NCBI GenBank assembly: GCA_030681645.1
Contig: JAUXRX010000018.1
Location: 434,001 to 498,000, forward strand
Length of the DNA stretch: 64,000 nucleotides
Reading direction: 5' to 3'
Source: Archangium sp.
GTDB taxonomy: Bacteria; Myxococcota; Myxococcia; Myxococcales; Myxococcaceae
Part shown: positions 34,682-44,818 of the stretch, one piece after another
Layout: every line of letters begins with the position of its first letter
How positions within the stretch are numbered: the first letter of the stretch is position 1
Translations under genes and position numbers: made by a program
Notes under the pieces: generated by a model
The model's input: the letters and a program-made list of their open reading frames with translations, nothing else
Database searches by the model: none
What the model was told of the DNA's origin: nothing

Positions 34682-36846
34682 GGCGGCGTCACCGGCATGT
34701 CTTCACGCGGCCGGCCCAACTCGAGCAACCAGAGGAGGCCCAGGGTGGTGAACAGCACCACGGTCTCGAGCCTGAAGTGCGTGCCGGTGTCCGTCGAGAT
34801 GTTGGTGAAATACGACGCCACGCACATGCCCAGCAGCACCAGCCACACCATCACCCCGCGCGGGCGCACCGTGGCGCCGTGGCTGGTGTGCCGTTCGGCC
34901 GCCAGCACCACGAAGAGGAAGGCCGAGTGCAGGTAGTAGTTGGCCGGGTTGAAGATGATGCCGATCAGCGCCACGCCCCACGCGGCCGCGCGGGTCAGTG
35001 ACGCGCGGCGCAGCGTCACCAGCAGCACCACCAGCGAGCCGAGGCACGCCGCCACCCACATCGGCTTCTCCGAGCTGATGTACGTGCGGAAGGCGATGTT
35101 GTTGAGGTGGTTGTCGCGATCGAGCGTCTGCACCTTGTGCAGCCATTCCACCCACGAGCTGGCGCCGAAGACGGCGATCGACAGCCCCACCAGCACCACG
35201 CTGGCGACGATCACCCCGAGCGCCACGCGCAGCAGGGGCTTGACCACCTCGCGCGCCTCGGCCGGGCGCCTCTGCAAGAGCAGCTTCACGCCCACCCACA
35301 CCACCGGAAAGCTCAAGGTGATGAGCGTGAGGGCGGGGAACGCGCGGATCCACGCGCTCCAGGCGAACGCCGCGCCGGCGAGGCCCAGCTTGCGCTTCTG
35401 CAGCAGCGCCAGCCCGATGGCCCACAGCGAGAGCCAGTCGTGGCGTAACGTGGCGCCGAACCAGTTGCTGCCGAACTGGTAGAAGTCCATCGCGCCGAAG
35501 ACGGTGATGCCCAGCAGCGCAGTGCGTACGCCGAACGCCCAGCCCAGCGCGAGGAAGGCGAGCGCCAGCAGCACCAGGTCGGCCACCACGCCCCGCCACA
35601 GGGTCGCGTCACTCGCGGGCGCGTTGGCGAAGATCGCGCGCGCGGTGAGGAACCACACCGGCGTGGCGTTGCCGCCGTGATCGTTCATCGAGCCCAGGAA
35701 CCCGCCGTCGCCCATCGCGCGCCGGAAGTACTGCATGTCTTCGAGGAAGAGCGCCCACCGCTCGGGGCTGAAGCGCGCGCGGAGCTCGAGCAGGTGCGCC
35801 TTCGAGTCGTGCACGTTGGTGAGCACGTGGGTGCGGAGGTCGCGCAGCGGCTGTCCGTCGAAGAGGTCGAGGTTCTTGCCGTCGGCCACCGCCAGCACGC
35901 TCGCGCCGTACACGCCGTCGAAGCGCAGCTCGGGGAAGTACTTGGCGATGGGGAAGTACGTCCGCATGTCGTAGTGGTGAAGCCAGGTGCCGCGGCCGGC
36001 GGTGACGTCGTGGAACTGCGGCGTGCCCAGGTTGAGGAAGCACCAGGTGGCCATCGCGGCGCAGACGCCGAGCGTCCCCACCACGAAGCCGCCGTGCGCC
36101 GGCCAACGTCCACGCCAGAGCCGATCGCGAATGACCGCCGCCGCGGCCACCAGGGCCACGGCCGCGCGGATCCACGGCAGCGATTGCAGCGCGCCCGGCG
36201 TTGCCGGGGTCAGCTGGAAGACGAGGTACGCTGAACCCGCCAGCCCGCCCACCGCCAGGCCGACCAACACGACCGTGGGGAGCCGCTTGCTCGAGATCGC
36301 CAACAGCACCACGGCCGCGATGATCCAGTCGATGAAGGACTGCTCGAGCGGGCGCCGCGGAACCCACCGCGCGCGCAGCAACGTCGAGCCCTCGGTGCTG
36401 CCCGCGAAGACCTCGAACTCCGAGACGCTGTAGCGGGTGTCGCCGCCGCTCGCCGTGAGGCGAAGGAAGCGCGCGTTGCCGAACGGGGCGGTGATGGTGC
36501 GGGTGCGCAGCCCACCGCCGTCGATGGGGCCGGCCCGCCACGCTTCCCGCCACGCCACGCCGTCCTCGGAGAGGGACAGGATGTAGTCGTCGTTGTTGTC
36601 GGCCTGCACGGCGGCGCCGGTGAGCGCCTGCGGCGCGCCGAGATCCCACTCCACCATGGCGCCTGGGGGAATGATCGCCGCCGAGGGCCCGTCCCACGGA
36701 TCTCCGTCGACGGGGCTCTGCAGGTTGGTGAGGCGATCCGGCCCCGGCACGCCGGGCGCCTGCGAGGGCATGCGACGCGCGAGCACGTTCTGCGCGTGGG
36801 CCGACAGCGAGGTCGCGACGAGGAGGCAGAGGAGCAACGGTCGCAT
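34651..36846 (-). CDS. Discoidin-domain integral membrane protein, glycosyltransferase type (731 aa)
   Basis: The signal peptide is MRPLLLCLLVATSLSAHA. Residues ~25-165 look like an F5/8 type C (discoidin) carbohydrate-binding domain: PWDGPSAAIIPPGAMVEWDL, then TGAAVQADNNDDYILSLSEDG and FLRLTASGG. From ~180 on there are about ten membrane helices with large loops, including YDMRTYFPIAKYFPELRF, as in polyprenol-phosphate-sugar-dependent glycosyltransferases (GT-C fold). The combination suggests a membrane enzyme with a periplasmic sugar-binding head. The activity is not proven by any residue I can point to. The gene stands alone on its strand, converging on the MORN gene with a 31-bp overlap and diverging from the FHA gene. 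Confidence 0.75.
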   Translation of the reverse strand: MRPLLLCLLVATSLSAHAQNVLARRMPSQAPGVPGPDRLTNLQSPVDGDPWDGPSAAIIPPGAMVEWDLGAPQALTGAAVQADNNDDYILSLSEDGVAWREAWRAGPIDGGGLRTRTITAPFGNARFLRLTASGGDTRYSVSEFEVFAGSTEGSTLLRARWVPRRPLEQSFIDWIIAAVVLLAISSKRLPTVVLVGLAVGGLAGSAYLVFQLTPATPGALQSLPWIRAAVALVAAAAVIRDRLWRGRWPAHGGFVVGTLGVCAAMATWCFLNLGTPQFHDVTAGRGTWLHHYDMRTYFPIAKYFPELRFDGVYGASVLAVADGKNLDLFDGQPLRDLRTHVLTNVHDSKAHLLELRARFSPERWALFLEDMQYFRRAMGDGGFLGSMNDHGGNATPVWFLTARAIFANAPASDATLWRGVVADLVLLALAFLALGWAFGVRTALLGITVFGAMDFYQFGSNWFGATLRHDWLSLWAIGLALLQKRKLGLAGAAFAWSAWIRAFPALTLITLSFPVVWVGVKLLLQRRPAEAREVVKPLLRVALGVIVASVVLVGLSIAVFGASSWVEWLHKVQTLDRDNHLNNIAFRTYISSEKPMWVAACLGSLVVLLVTLRRASLTRAAAWGVALIGIIFNPANYYLHSAFLFVVLAAERHTSHGATVRPRGVMVWLVLLGMCVASYFTNISTDTGTHFRLETVVLFTTLGLLWLLELGRPREDMPVTPPQKPASTLTS

Positions 36847-36887
36847 GGCGCGCGGACCCTAACCCCGCGTCCGGCTGCCCCCAAGGA

Positions 36888-36959
36888 CCGTTCACCCCGA
36901 GCGGAGTCGAGGGGCGACTGCGGATGCGTTGGTCCCTCGACTCCGCTCGGGATGAACGG
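36888..36959. repeat. Inverted repeat pair in a divergent intergenic region
   Basis: The arms at 36888-36914 and 36934-36959 belong to the same family as those at 30901 and 32842, with a loop of about 19 bases. The element fills most of the 132-bp gap between the divergent membrane-protein and FHA genes, so it must lie close to or within one of the promoters. Confidence 0.85.
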
Positions 36960-36978
36960 ACTGGTACCCTTCCCGGTG

Positions 36979-38097
36979 ATGTTCCCCGCACTCGAGGTGA
37001 TGACCGAAGGCCGCCACGGGCTCGCCGTCGGCACCCGCCTCCCGCTCGACAAGCTCCCCTTCGTGATCGGCCGCGGGAAGGAAGCCGCCCTCCACACCTC
37101 CTCGGGCCTCGTCTCGAGGCGGCACTGGGAGGTGGTCTTCGAGTTCGAGCGCTGGTGGGTGCGCGACCTCGGCACCACGCACGGCACCTGGCGCCTGGGT
37201 GAGCGGGTGCTCGACGCCGAGCTGCTCGACGGCGACGTGTTCGAGGTCGCCCGGAGCGAGTGCTTCCGCCTGCTGCTCAGCGAACCCGTCGACCCCCGCG
37301 ACGCCGAGATGGAGCTCGCGATCCTCGATCGCCCCGACGACGAGGAGCGCTGGTCGGTCTACGCCGACTGGCTGCAGGAGCACGGCGCGCCGCTGGGCGA
37401 GCGCCTCGCGAACCCGGCGCCCGAAGGTGATCGCCGCTGGCTCGGAGCGCTCGCCGGGTTGGCAGGGCGGGGCGAGCTGCACGTGGGCTGGGCGCATGGG
37501 CTCCCCGCGCGCCTCACCCTGCGCTGCCTCTCGACCTCCCGCCCGGACATCGGCTGGGAGCAGCGGCTCGCCACGATCCTGCGCCAGCCGCAGTTGCGCT
37601 TCCTTCGCTCGCTCGAGCTCGACCTCGGCTCGTTCCTGCGGGAGAGCCCGAGGGTGGAATGGGGCGCGCGGTTGCTCGAACTCCTGGGGCCCGACGCGTT
37701 GCCTTCGTTGGATCGGCTCGCCATCGGCCCTGGCACGCCGCCGCCCGACGTGAGTGCGCTCGAGCCGGCGATCGCCGCGCGCCGCCAGCGACATCCCCGC
37801 TTCGCCACCACCGCCGGCACGCTCTTCTTTCCCTGGCGGCAGGCGACGCTCACCCGCGGGCAGGACGTCTTTCAGCTGCGCAGCGCGGGCTCCTTCCACG
37901 TCGGGCCTCCACGCTCTGATCTCGAGCTCGGAGGCTGCCCGGCGTTCGGCATCCTCTCTCTCGAAGACCGCTGGCGCCTCACGGTGGAAGCGAGCCGCGA
38001 CGTGAAGCTCAACGGCGTCGTCTGCAAGTCGGCGCAGCTCAGGCCGGGTGACGTGATCGAGCCGATGCCCGGCACGCGGCTGCTGTTCGACGCCTGA
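36979..38097 (+). CDS. FHA-domain protein with TIGR02996-type companion domain (372 aa)
   Basis: ATG 36979 (MFPALEVM) starts close to the FHA fold; an ATG at 36952, in the repeat arm, is an alternative. Residues ~10-90 are an FHA phosphothreonine-binding domain (FVIGRGKEAALH, SRRHWEVVFE, DLGTTHGTWRLG, LLDGDVFEV). Next comes the short myxobacterial/planctomycete 'repeat-companion' motif RWSVYADWLQEHGAPLGERL. The middle is Leu-rich, with repeats resembling LRR fragments. The C-terminal ~70 residues (VKLNGVVC then LRPGDVIEPM) look like a second, degenerate FHA domain. It should read phosphorylation by a Ser/Thr kinase, but none is encoded nearby. Confidence 0.8.
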   Translation: MFPALEVMTEGRHGLAVGTRLPLDKLPFVIGRGKEAALHTSSGLVSRRHWEVVFEFERWWVRDLGTTHGTWRLGERVLDAELLDGDVFEVARSECFRLLLSEPVDPRDAEMELAILDRPDDEERWSVYADWLQEHGAPLGERLANPAPEGDRRWLGALAGLAGRGELHVGWAHGLPARLTLRCLSTSRPDIGWEQRLATILRQPQLRFLRSLELDLGSFLRESPRVEWGARLLELLGPDALPSLDRLAIGPGTPPPDVSALEPAIAARRQRHPRFATTAGTLFFPWRQATLTRGQDVFQLRSAGSFHVGPPRSDLELGGCPAFGILSLEDRWRLTVEASRDVKLNGVVCKSAQLRPGDVIEPMPGTRLLFDA

Positions 38098-38112
38098 CGC
38101 ACCACGCAGAAA

Positions 38113-38142
38113 GCCCGGCTTCGGAATGAACCGAAGCCGGGC
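38113..38142 (-). terminator. Rho-independent terminator of the VWD surface-protein gene
   Basis: A perfect 12-bp stem (GCCCGGCTTCGG / CCGAAGCCGGGC) with a 6-base loop lies 15 bp after the minus-strand stop and is followed on that strand by TTTCT. It also lies just after the stop of the plus-strand FHA gene and may serve both. Confidence 0.8.
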
Positions 38143-38156
38143 GGACTGCAGTGAAC

Positions 38157-40256
38157 TCAGGCCTGGGGGCAGGCGACGCGGCGCCGGCGGGCCGCCAGCA
38201 TCGCCAGGCCGGCCAGCGCCATGCCGAACACCATCGGGCCGGAGCCGGTGCTGCCGCAAGCACAGCCCATCGCCGCTTCGCCGCCGAGGTCGAGCGCCTC
38301 GACCGGACCGAGTGCGTCGGCCGCGCCGGGCAGGTTGATGGACTGAGTCGTGTGGAGCGTGGTGATGCCGTCGACCGAGATGGTCTCGATACCGGCCGCG
38401 AGGTGCGTCACCACGGCCCGGGGGGCGGGCATGCCGACGAAGGCGAAGGCCGCGTCGTCACCGAGGAGCGCCACATCCATCGCGCAGGCGTCGAAGTTGC
38501 CGACGTCGATGCCCAGCGAACGACAGGTGGCGAAGGCGTGGTCGCGCAGCGCCGGGTCCAGGTCGCTGAAGCGAAACTGGTGGTTCTCGCACTGGGCCGG
38601 GGGGCCGTCGAACATCGACTGCGAAGCGGGCACCCGCCAGTTGTCACCGAAGCGGCTGTTGAACACGTCGAGGCTGGTGTTCAGGGGCAGCGTCGCACCT
38701 CCACCGATGTCGAGGTCGTTGGTCGGATCACCGTCGCCATTTCCCATCAGGCCGGTGGTTCGCCCCAGCTCGGACGGGGAGATCTGGGTGCGGACGTTGA
38801 GGTACCCGCCACTGCTGCGGCCGTGGACGCAGGTGATCACGCGCTCTCCGGTGAGCATCGCCAGCGTGTAGCTGGTGGCGCAGGGCACATCGCTGTCCAG
38901 CTGCTGCTTCGCCTTCGCAATCACGGTGACGTGGTGCTCGAGACGACCAACCCCGGGGATGACCGCGGTCTGCAGGCAGCCCTCGGCCCCGTCACCCTGC
39001 GCGCACTCGAAGGTCACTGCGTGGCCATCGACCTGGACGCAGCGCTCGCCCACGTTGCCGTTGGCTGCGCAGTCCCTGTGGAGGGGCGTGAGGCGAATGG
39101 AGTGACCGCCGATGAGCATGCCCACTTCCGTGTTCACCGAGCTGTCAGTGTCGAGCCACTTCGTCTGGCGTACCTGCACCTCGAGACCTGAGCCGGCGGT
39201 GCGCAGCAGCACGAACTCGCCGCAGGTCTGCAGGTCGTAGGCGAGCCCGTCGAGGGTGCGCATGTGGGGGTCACCCGTGGTGCTGCCGTCCGAGATGACG
39301 ACCAGCGAGTACGCCTGGGCGCCGGTGCAGGCGTTCGCGTCCGAGCCGGTGACGGTGAAGTTGAAGGTGCCGAAGACGGTGGAAGAGCCCGAGAGCGTGC
39401 CGTTGGTGGCCAGCGTCAGGCCGGCGGGCAGCGCGCCCGAGGTGACCCGGAAGGTGTACGGGGCCACACCGCCGCTGCCGGAGAGGCTCTGGCTGTAGGC
39501 CGTGTTCTGCGTGGCGTCAGGCAGCGTGGTCGGAGCGACCGTGATCGCCGGGCAGACGGCCGCGCAGGACGTGATGTCGTTGTCGTCGAGCGTGGCCGAG
39601 CCGTTGCGCACCAGCACGCGCCCGGCGATGGTGGCGCCCGTGCGCAGCGAGATGTCGGTGAGCGCGAGGATGTTGCCCTGGAACGCCGAGGTGGTGTTCA
39701 GGGTCGCCGAGCTGCCGACCTGCCAGAACACGTTGCAGGGCGAGCCGCCGTTGATCACCTGCACCCGCGAGCCGCTCGCCGCGGTCAGCGCGCTGCCGAT
39801 CTGGAAGATGAAGACCGCGTTGGCGTTGCCCTGCGCGTCGAGGGTCAGCGTGCCGTTCAGGAGCGCCGCCGAGGTGTAGCGGTAGACACCCGCGACCAGG
39901 TTCTGACCGCCGAGGTCGATGCCCGACATGTCAGCCGTGGCCACCTGCCCCGCGAGGTTCAGGTACGCCGCGGTGGTGTCGGCCCTGGCCTGCGCCGCGA
40001 CGGCGTCGGTCTGGTGGGTGGTGCCGCCGATCAAGATGCCCGGGGGAAAGCCGGTGATCACCGAGCCCGGGCTGACGCCGAGATCTCCGAAGAGGCGCGA
40101 GGGCCCGGTGTTGTTCACGTCGGTGCTGCCGAGCACCGCGAAGCTGCCGGCCTGTCCGAGGGAAGGCGCGGTCTGGGCGAGGGCCGAAGCCGACACCAGC
40201 GCCAACGCGGCGGCCAACAGGGAGAAGACCGTCATTCCAGCATTTCGTGCGTGCAT
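38157..40256 (-). CDS. Surface protein: DUF3494 (ice-binding-like) + Ig + VWD + MYXO-CTERM-like tail (699 aa)
   Basis: A signal peptide (core VFSLLAAALALVSASA) can start at ATG 40256 or, equally well, ATG 40235. Residues ~30-235 match the DUF3494 ice-binding/adhesin beta-solenoid: AGSFAVLGSTDVNNTG, FGDLGVSPGSVITGFPPG, VFIFQIGSALTAASGS and LRTGATIAGRVL. A putative Ig domain follows (about 245-320). A von Willebrand D-type domain starts at TTGDPHMRTLDGLAYDLQTC and includes GLMGNGDGDPTND. The tail, CACGSTG then a hydrophobic helix and ARRRR, is MYXO-CTERM-like, so the protein should be displayed on the cell surface. Adhesion is more likely than antifreeze activity. A strong terminator follows. 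Confidence 0.88.
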   Translation of the reverse strand: MHARNAGMTVFSLLAAALALVSASALAQTAPSLGQAGSFAVLGSTDVNNTGPSRLFGDLGVSPGSVITGFPPGILIGGTTHQTDAVAAQARADTTAAYLNLAGQVATADMSGIDLGGQNLVAGVYRYTSAALLNGTLTLDAQGNANAVFIFQIGSALTAASGSRVQVINGGSPCNVFWQVGSSATLNTTSAFQGNILALTDISLRTGATIAGRVLVRNGSATLDDNDITSCAAVCPAITVAPTTLPDATQNTAYSQSLSGSGGVAPYTFRVTSGALPAGLTLATNGTLSGSSTVFGTFNFTVTGSDANACTGAQAYSLVVISDGSTTGDPHMRTLDGLAYDLQTCGEFVLLRTAGSGLEVQVRQTKWLDTDSSVNTEVGMLIGGHSIRLTPLHRDCAANGNVGERCVQVDGHAVTFECAQGDGAEGCLQTAVIPGVGRLEHHVTVIAKAKQQLDSDVPCATSYTLAMLTGERVITCVHGRSSGGYLNVRTQISPSELGRTTGLMGNGDGDPTNDLDIGGGATLPLNTSLDVFNSRFGDNWRVPASQSMFDGPPAQCENHQFRFSDLDPALRDHAFATCRSLGIDVGNFDACAMDVALLGDDAAFAFVGMPAPRAVVTHLAAGIETISVDGITTLHTTQSINLPGAADALGPVEALDLGGEAAMGCACGSTGSGPMVFGMALAGLAMLAARRRRVACPQA

Positions 40257-40398
40257 GGCCTGGCGCTGTGCACCACCTGCGCCACGCCGTTTTCCGAGCA
40301 GGAACGAGTCCTTGGGAGCTCCGGGTCTCAGAGGCCTCCATCAAGATGACCGAGCCCTCATTCGTTTCAGGTAACCCTCGTGGTACGTCAGCCGATTC
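40257..40398. promoter_or_regulatory. Divergent promoter region of two surface-protein genes
   Basis: The 142-bp gap lies between the divergent starts of the DUF3494/VWD protein and the beta-helix lipoprotein. It holds a short AT-richer part (about 40355-40400). No site matches a known promoter consensus well enough to call. Confidence 0.4.
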
Positions 40399-43300
40399 AT
40401 GAGCCTCCGACACGCCCTCGTGTGCTGTTCGCTGCTCGTCGCCTGTTCACGTGATCTGACCCTGCCGCCCCCACCGCCGGTGCTCCCGGGGGCGGTCTTC
40501 GGACGCGTCGTGATCGCGGTGCCGGGGCGGTCCGAGCGGCAGCCCGCGAAGGGCGCACAGGTGGCCCTGCTCGGCTCGAGCCTGAGCGTCACCGCGGGCG
40601 ACGACGGCCGCTTCGCCCTGACCGAGGTGAACCAGTCCGCCGGCAAGGTGCTCTTCCGCTACGTCGAGGGCGTGCACGTTCGCCAGAAGCTGGTGTCGCT
40701 CGAGGACATCGGCGCAGGCCCCAACCGCCAGGTCTCGCTCGGCGACGTGCTGGTGGCAGAGAACGCCACCGTGCTGGGCCGGGCGCTGCGCTCCGAGCTG
40801 GCCGGTTCGAAGATGGGCCACCGCGGCACGGTGGTGTTCGTGCCCGAAGGGCCCTTTCTCACCTACACCGCCGACGACGGCAGCTTCGAGTTCACCGATC
40901 TGCCCGAGGGAGCCATCGAGCTGGGCTTCTTCCGCGTCGGCTACCTGAGCACGGTGCTCCCCGCGCTCTCGCTGCGAGGTGGTGAACAGCTCACCCTCCG
41001 CGACGTGGTGCTCCGGCCCGATCTGAACCCGGCCCCCGGGGCGATCCTCGGCTCGGTGAGCTTCGCGCCTCCGCTCGAGGACGCGAGCGAGGCCGTGGCC
41101 GTCGCCACCGCTGAGGGGTTCGTGCGACAGGGCCGCGCCCAGCCGGGCGGCGACTTCCAACTCGAAGACGTGCCGCCGGGGCTCTACGCCGTCCAGCTCT
41201 CGCGCCCTGCGTACTCCGCCAGCACCCTCTTCAACGTGCTCGTCACCTCGGGCCAGCCGACCCGGCTCGCCAACGTGGTGCTCGGCCAGGGGGCGACGTT
41301 CGACGCGGGGCGGCCCCCCGAGCCGCCCGATGCATCCGTTCCTCCCGACGATGGAGGAACGGACGCCGGAATGGACGCCGGAATGGACGCAGGCGTCGAC
41401 GCAGGTTCGGACGCGGGCTCGGACGCCGGCTCGACCGGCTGCACCCAGCAGCTCGATTGTGCGCTGGGGAGCTGGTGCGACGATGGTTTCTGCGTGTCGC
41501 AGTGCATGCCGGGGTCGTGCAGCAATGGCCGCTTCTGCGATCCCGGCACCCGCACCTGCCTCACCTCGTGCGCGCTGGGCTGCGACGCGGGCCTGTCGTG
41601 CGACCTCACCATCAACGCCTGTGCGCCGCTGTGCGGCGGCCCGGTCACCTGTTCACCGGGCTTCGTGTGCAACAACACCACCAGCCTCTGTGAGTCGGAA
41701 TGCTCGCTCACGCGCGCCTGCCCTTCGCACTTCACCTGCAACGCCGGGCAGTGCATTTCGCTGGGTACGTGCGATCTCGATCTCGACTGCCCGCGCAGCC
41801 GCGTGTGCCTCAATGGCACGTGTGTCCCCCGCAGCGCGGACGGAGGCGTCGCTTGCACCAGCCCCTGCGACTGCCGGCTCGACGAGACGTGCGCGCCCGA
41901 TGCGGGGCAGTGTGTCGTGGTCGCCCCGCCCACGCTCTTCTTCCTCCCCGACGCCGGCGGTACGGGGGCGTCCACCGCGGCTCCTTCGGGCTCGCTGCCC
42001 GACCTCGCGAGCCGGGCGACGCGCGGCGACGTCATCGCGCTCCTGGCAGGCACCACCGCCACCTACCCGGGGCCGATCGCGCTCGACGGCGGCGTGACGC
42101 TGGCAGGTGGCTACGTCGACTGTGGGCCGGGCCGGTGGGTGCGCGACGACACGAGCCGGAGCGCGCTCGAGGGCGGGAGCACCTCCATCGCGTTCAGTGG
42201 CACCGCGGTCTCGCCCCGAGAAGACGTCGTGCTCAGGAACCTCCAGATCGCCTCGCAGCCGGTCAACGGCGTAGCGGCCGTCGAGGTGGGCCAGGTGGAG
42301 CGCTTCACGCTCGACAACGTGGTGCCCCGGCTCACGCCGCTTCCCCCGGGCACCGGCTTCGCCTTCGTGCGCTGCACCGATTGCTCGAACCTGCGCTTCT
42401 CGAAGGTCGGCCTCCCGCCTTCCCCCAACGCCCAGTCGCCGATGAGCCTCATTCGCCTGCTCAACGCTTCGGGGACGATCGACGGGCTGTGGGTCGAGGA
42501 CACCACCCAAACGGCGTTCTTCGGGGTCTACGCCACCACCCTGACGGGCGGGCTGTCGGTGACCAACAGCCGCTTCGGCACAGTCTCGGCTGGCATCGTC
42601 AACGGCCTCATCAGGGTCGACGCCTGCGCGGCCTACCCGCTCAGCGTCACCGGCACCGTCGCACGCTGGCCGAACATCGCCGACTTCTACGAGGGGCGCA
42701 CGATCGTGGTGACGAGCTGCGATGACCTGACCCTCACCGACAACCTGATCGACGGGCGCGGGCAGTCTGCGCGGCTGCGCGACAACGAAGCCGAGAGCGC
42801 AGCCTTCAGCGTCTACAACTCGAAGGGCGCGGTGGCCCGCAACACGGTCTACTTCCCTGCGGGGCTGCAGGGCGGAGCGGTCGCCTTCGACCTGCGGGGG
42901 CCGCAGCTCGAGCTCGACTTCCACGACAACGTCACCGACGGCGGCGTCAGCCTCACCTTCGCGACCGGGGTGAGAATCAGGGGCGTGACGCTGGGCGACC
43001 TCGACCTCCACGACAACAGTCTGGGCGTTCACGGGGCGGCGCTCGTGCGGGGGTTCGATCTGCAGCAGATCGCAGGCGCCAGTGGCCTGCGGATCCACGA
43101 CAACGACGTGCGCGTCGACGCGCCCTCCATCTCCACCGCGCAGGGGGTCTACCTCTTCGATGGGGTCGCGGGCCTCCTCGAGCGCAACCAGGTGGTGGTG
43201 GGCGCCTCGGGCGTCACCCGTGGTATCCAGGTCGGCGGCGGAGGCACGCCCAGCCAGGTCGAGGTCTTGCAGAACCTCTTCCGCGTCGGCGCCGGCGTCT

Positions 43301-43830
43301 CTCCCGGCACGTTTGGCGTGGGCAGCATCGGCTGGGAACTCCGAGGCGGAGGTCAGTATGCGTTCACCGGCAACTCGCTCGACGTCAACCCTGACGCGCT
43401 CCAGCCGGGCCCGTCGATGGCGATGGTCTGCGGTCCGCTGACGGGCGTGTTCACCTCGAACATCCTCGGCGCGGGCAACAAGCCGGACTCGACCAGTGTG
43501 CTCCACATGGACGGCGTCAATTGCTACGGGACCAGCACGTTCAGGAACAACTACGCCTGGTACGGGGCACCGGCGCTCCACGCGAATGACCAGACCGCCA
43601 TGCTCTTCATGGCTGACGCCGGCGTGTTCGACACCAACGGCAACGTCCTCGCGCCCAACCAGAGTCCGTACTCCTCGGCGGGGAGCTTCGAGCTGAGCAC
43701 CGGCAGCCTCTGCATCGATCGCGGGGTCGCCGGTGTCCGGAACGACGCGACTGCCATCACCCTCGACGCCCTGCGCCGGCCGCGGGTGGTGGGGGCCAGC
43801 GCCGACATCGGCGGGGCGGAGAAGCAATAG
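40399..43830 (+). CDS. Modular lipoprotein: regulatory-like beta domains, DAG linker, Cys-rich region, beta-helix (1143 aa)
   Basis: The signal peptide ends with lipobox LVAC before SRDLTLPPPPP. Residues ~30-300 hold three or four carboxypeptidase-regulatory-like beta-sandwiches (for example TVVFVPEGPFLTYTADDGSF, EFTDLPEGAIELGFFRVGY). A low-complexity linker of Asp-Ala-Gly repeats follows (about 315-345), a marker of myxobacterial surface proteins. The region ~350-500 is Cys-rich with short disulphide-type modules. From ~520 to the end, repeated short beta-strands (LRIHDNDVRVD, VYLFDGVAGLLERNQVVV, LTDNLIDGRG) indicate a right-handed parallel beta-helix, the fold of pectate lyases and adhesins. 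No catalytic residues were identified. It is probably anchored in the outer membrane. Confidence 0.82.
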   Translation: MSLRHALVCCSLLVACSRDLTLPPPPPVLPGAVFGRVVIAVPGRSERQPAKGAQVALLGSSLSVTAGDDGRFALTEVNQSAGKVLFRYVEGVHVRQKLVSLEDIGAGPNRQVSLGDVLVAENATVLGRALRSELAGSKMGHRGTVVFVPEGPFLTYTADDGSFEFTDLPEGAIELGFFRVGYLSTVLPALSLRGGEQLTLRDVVLRPDLNPAPGAILGSVSFAPPLEDASEAVAVATAEGFVRQGRAQPGGDFQLEDVPPGLYAVQLSRPAYSASTLFNVLVTSGQPTRLANVVLGQGATFDAGRPPEPPDASVPPDDGGTDAGMDAGMDAGVDAGSDAGSDAGSTGCTQQLDCALGSWCDDGFCVSQCMPGSCSNGRFCDPGTRTCLTSCALGCDAGLSCDLTINACAPLCGGPVTCSPGFVCNNTTSLCESECSLTRACPSHFTCNAGQCISLGTCDLDLDCPRSRVCLNGTCVPRSADGGVACTSPCDCRLDETCAPDAGQCVVVAPPTLFFLPDAGGTGASTAAPSGSLPDLASRATRGDVIALLAGTTATYPGPIALDGGVTLAGGYVDCGPGRWVRDDTSRSALEGGSTSIAFSGTAVSPREDVVLRNLQIASQPVNGVAAVEVGQVERFTLDNVVPRLTPLPPGTGFAFVRCTDCSNLRFSKVGLPPSPNAQSPMSLIRLLNASGTIDGLWVEDTTQTAFFGVYATTLTGGLSVTNSRFGTVSAGIVNGLIRVDACAAYPLSVTGTVARWPNIADFYEGRTIVVTSCDDLTLTDNLIDGRGQSARLRDNEAESAAFSVYNSKGAVARNTVYFPAGLQGGAVAFDLRGPQLELDFHDNVTDGGVSLTFATGVRIRGVTLGDLDLHDNSLGVHGAALVRGFDLQQIAGASGLRIHDNDVRVDAPSISTAQGVYLFDGVAGLLERNQVVVGASGVTRGIQVGGGGTPSQVEVLQNLFRVGAGVSPGTFGVGSIGWELRGGGQYAFTGNSLDVNPDALQPGPSMAMVCGPLTGVFTSNILGAGNKPDSTSVLHMDGVNCYGTSTFRNNYAWYGAPALHANDQTAMLFMADAGVFDTNGNVLAPNQSPYSSAGSFELSTGSLCIDRGVAGVRNDATAITLDALRRPRVVGASADIGGAEKQ

Positions 43831-43912
43831 CGCCGCTCACCCCGCCTTTCGGACTGCTCACGCCACAATCAGGCAAGCCCCCGGCGCCTCGCGCGTAGAG
43901 TCGGCTGCCCCC

Positions 43913-44814
<902 letters not shown>

Positions 44815-44818
<4 letters not shown>

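Noticed and set aside
40269..40284. Weak sigma-54-like site on the minus strand before the DUF3494/VWD gene
   Set aside because: Spacing fits, but several consensus bases differ and it lies too close to the ATG; in GC-rich DNA such matches arise by chance.
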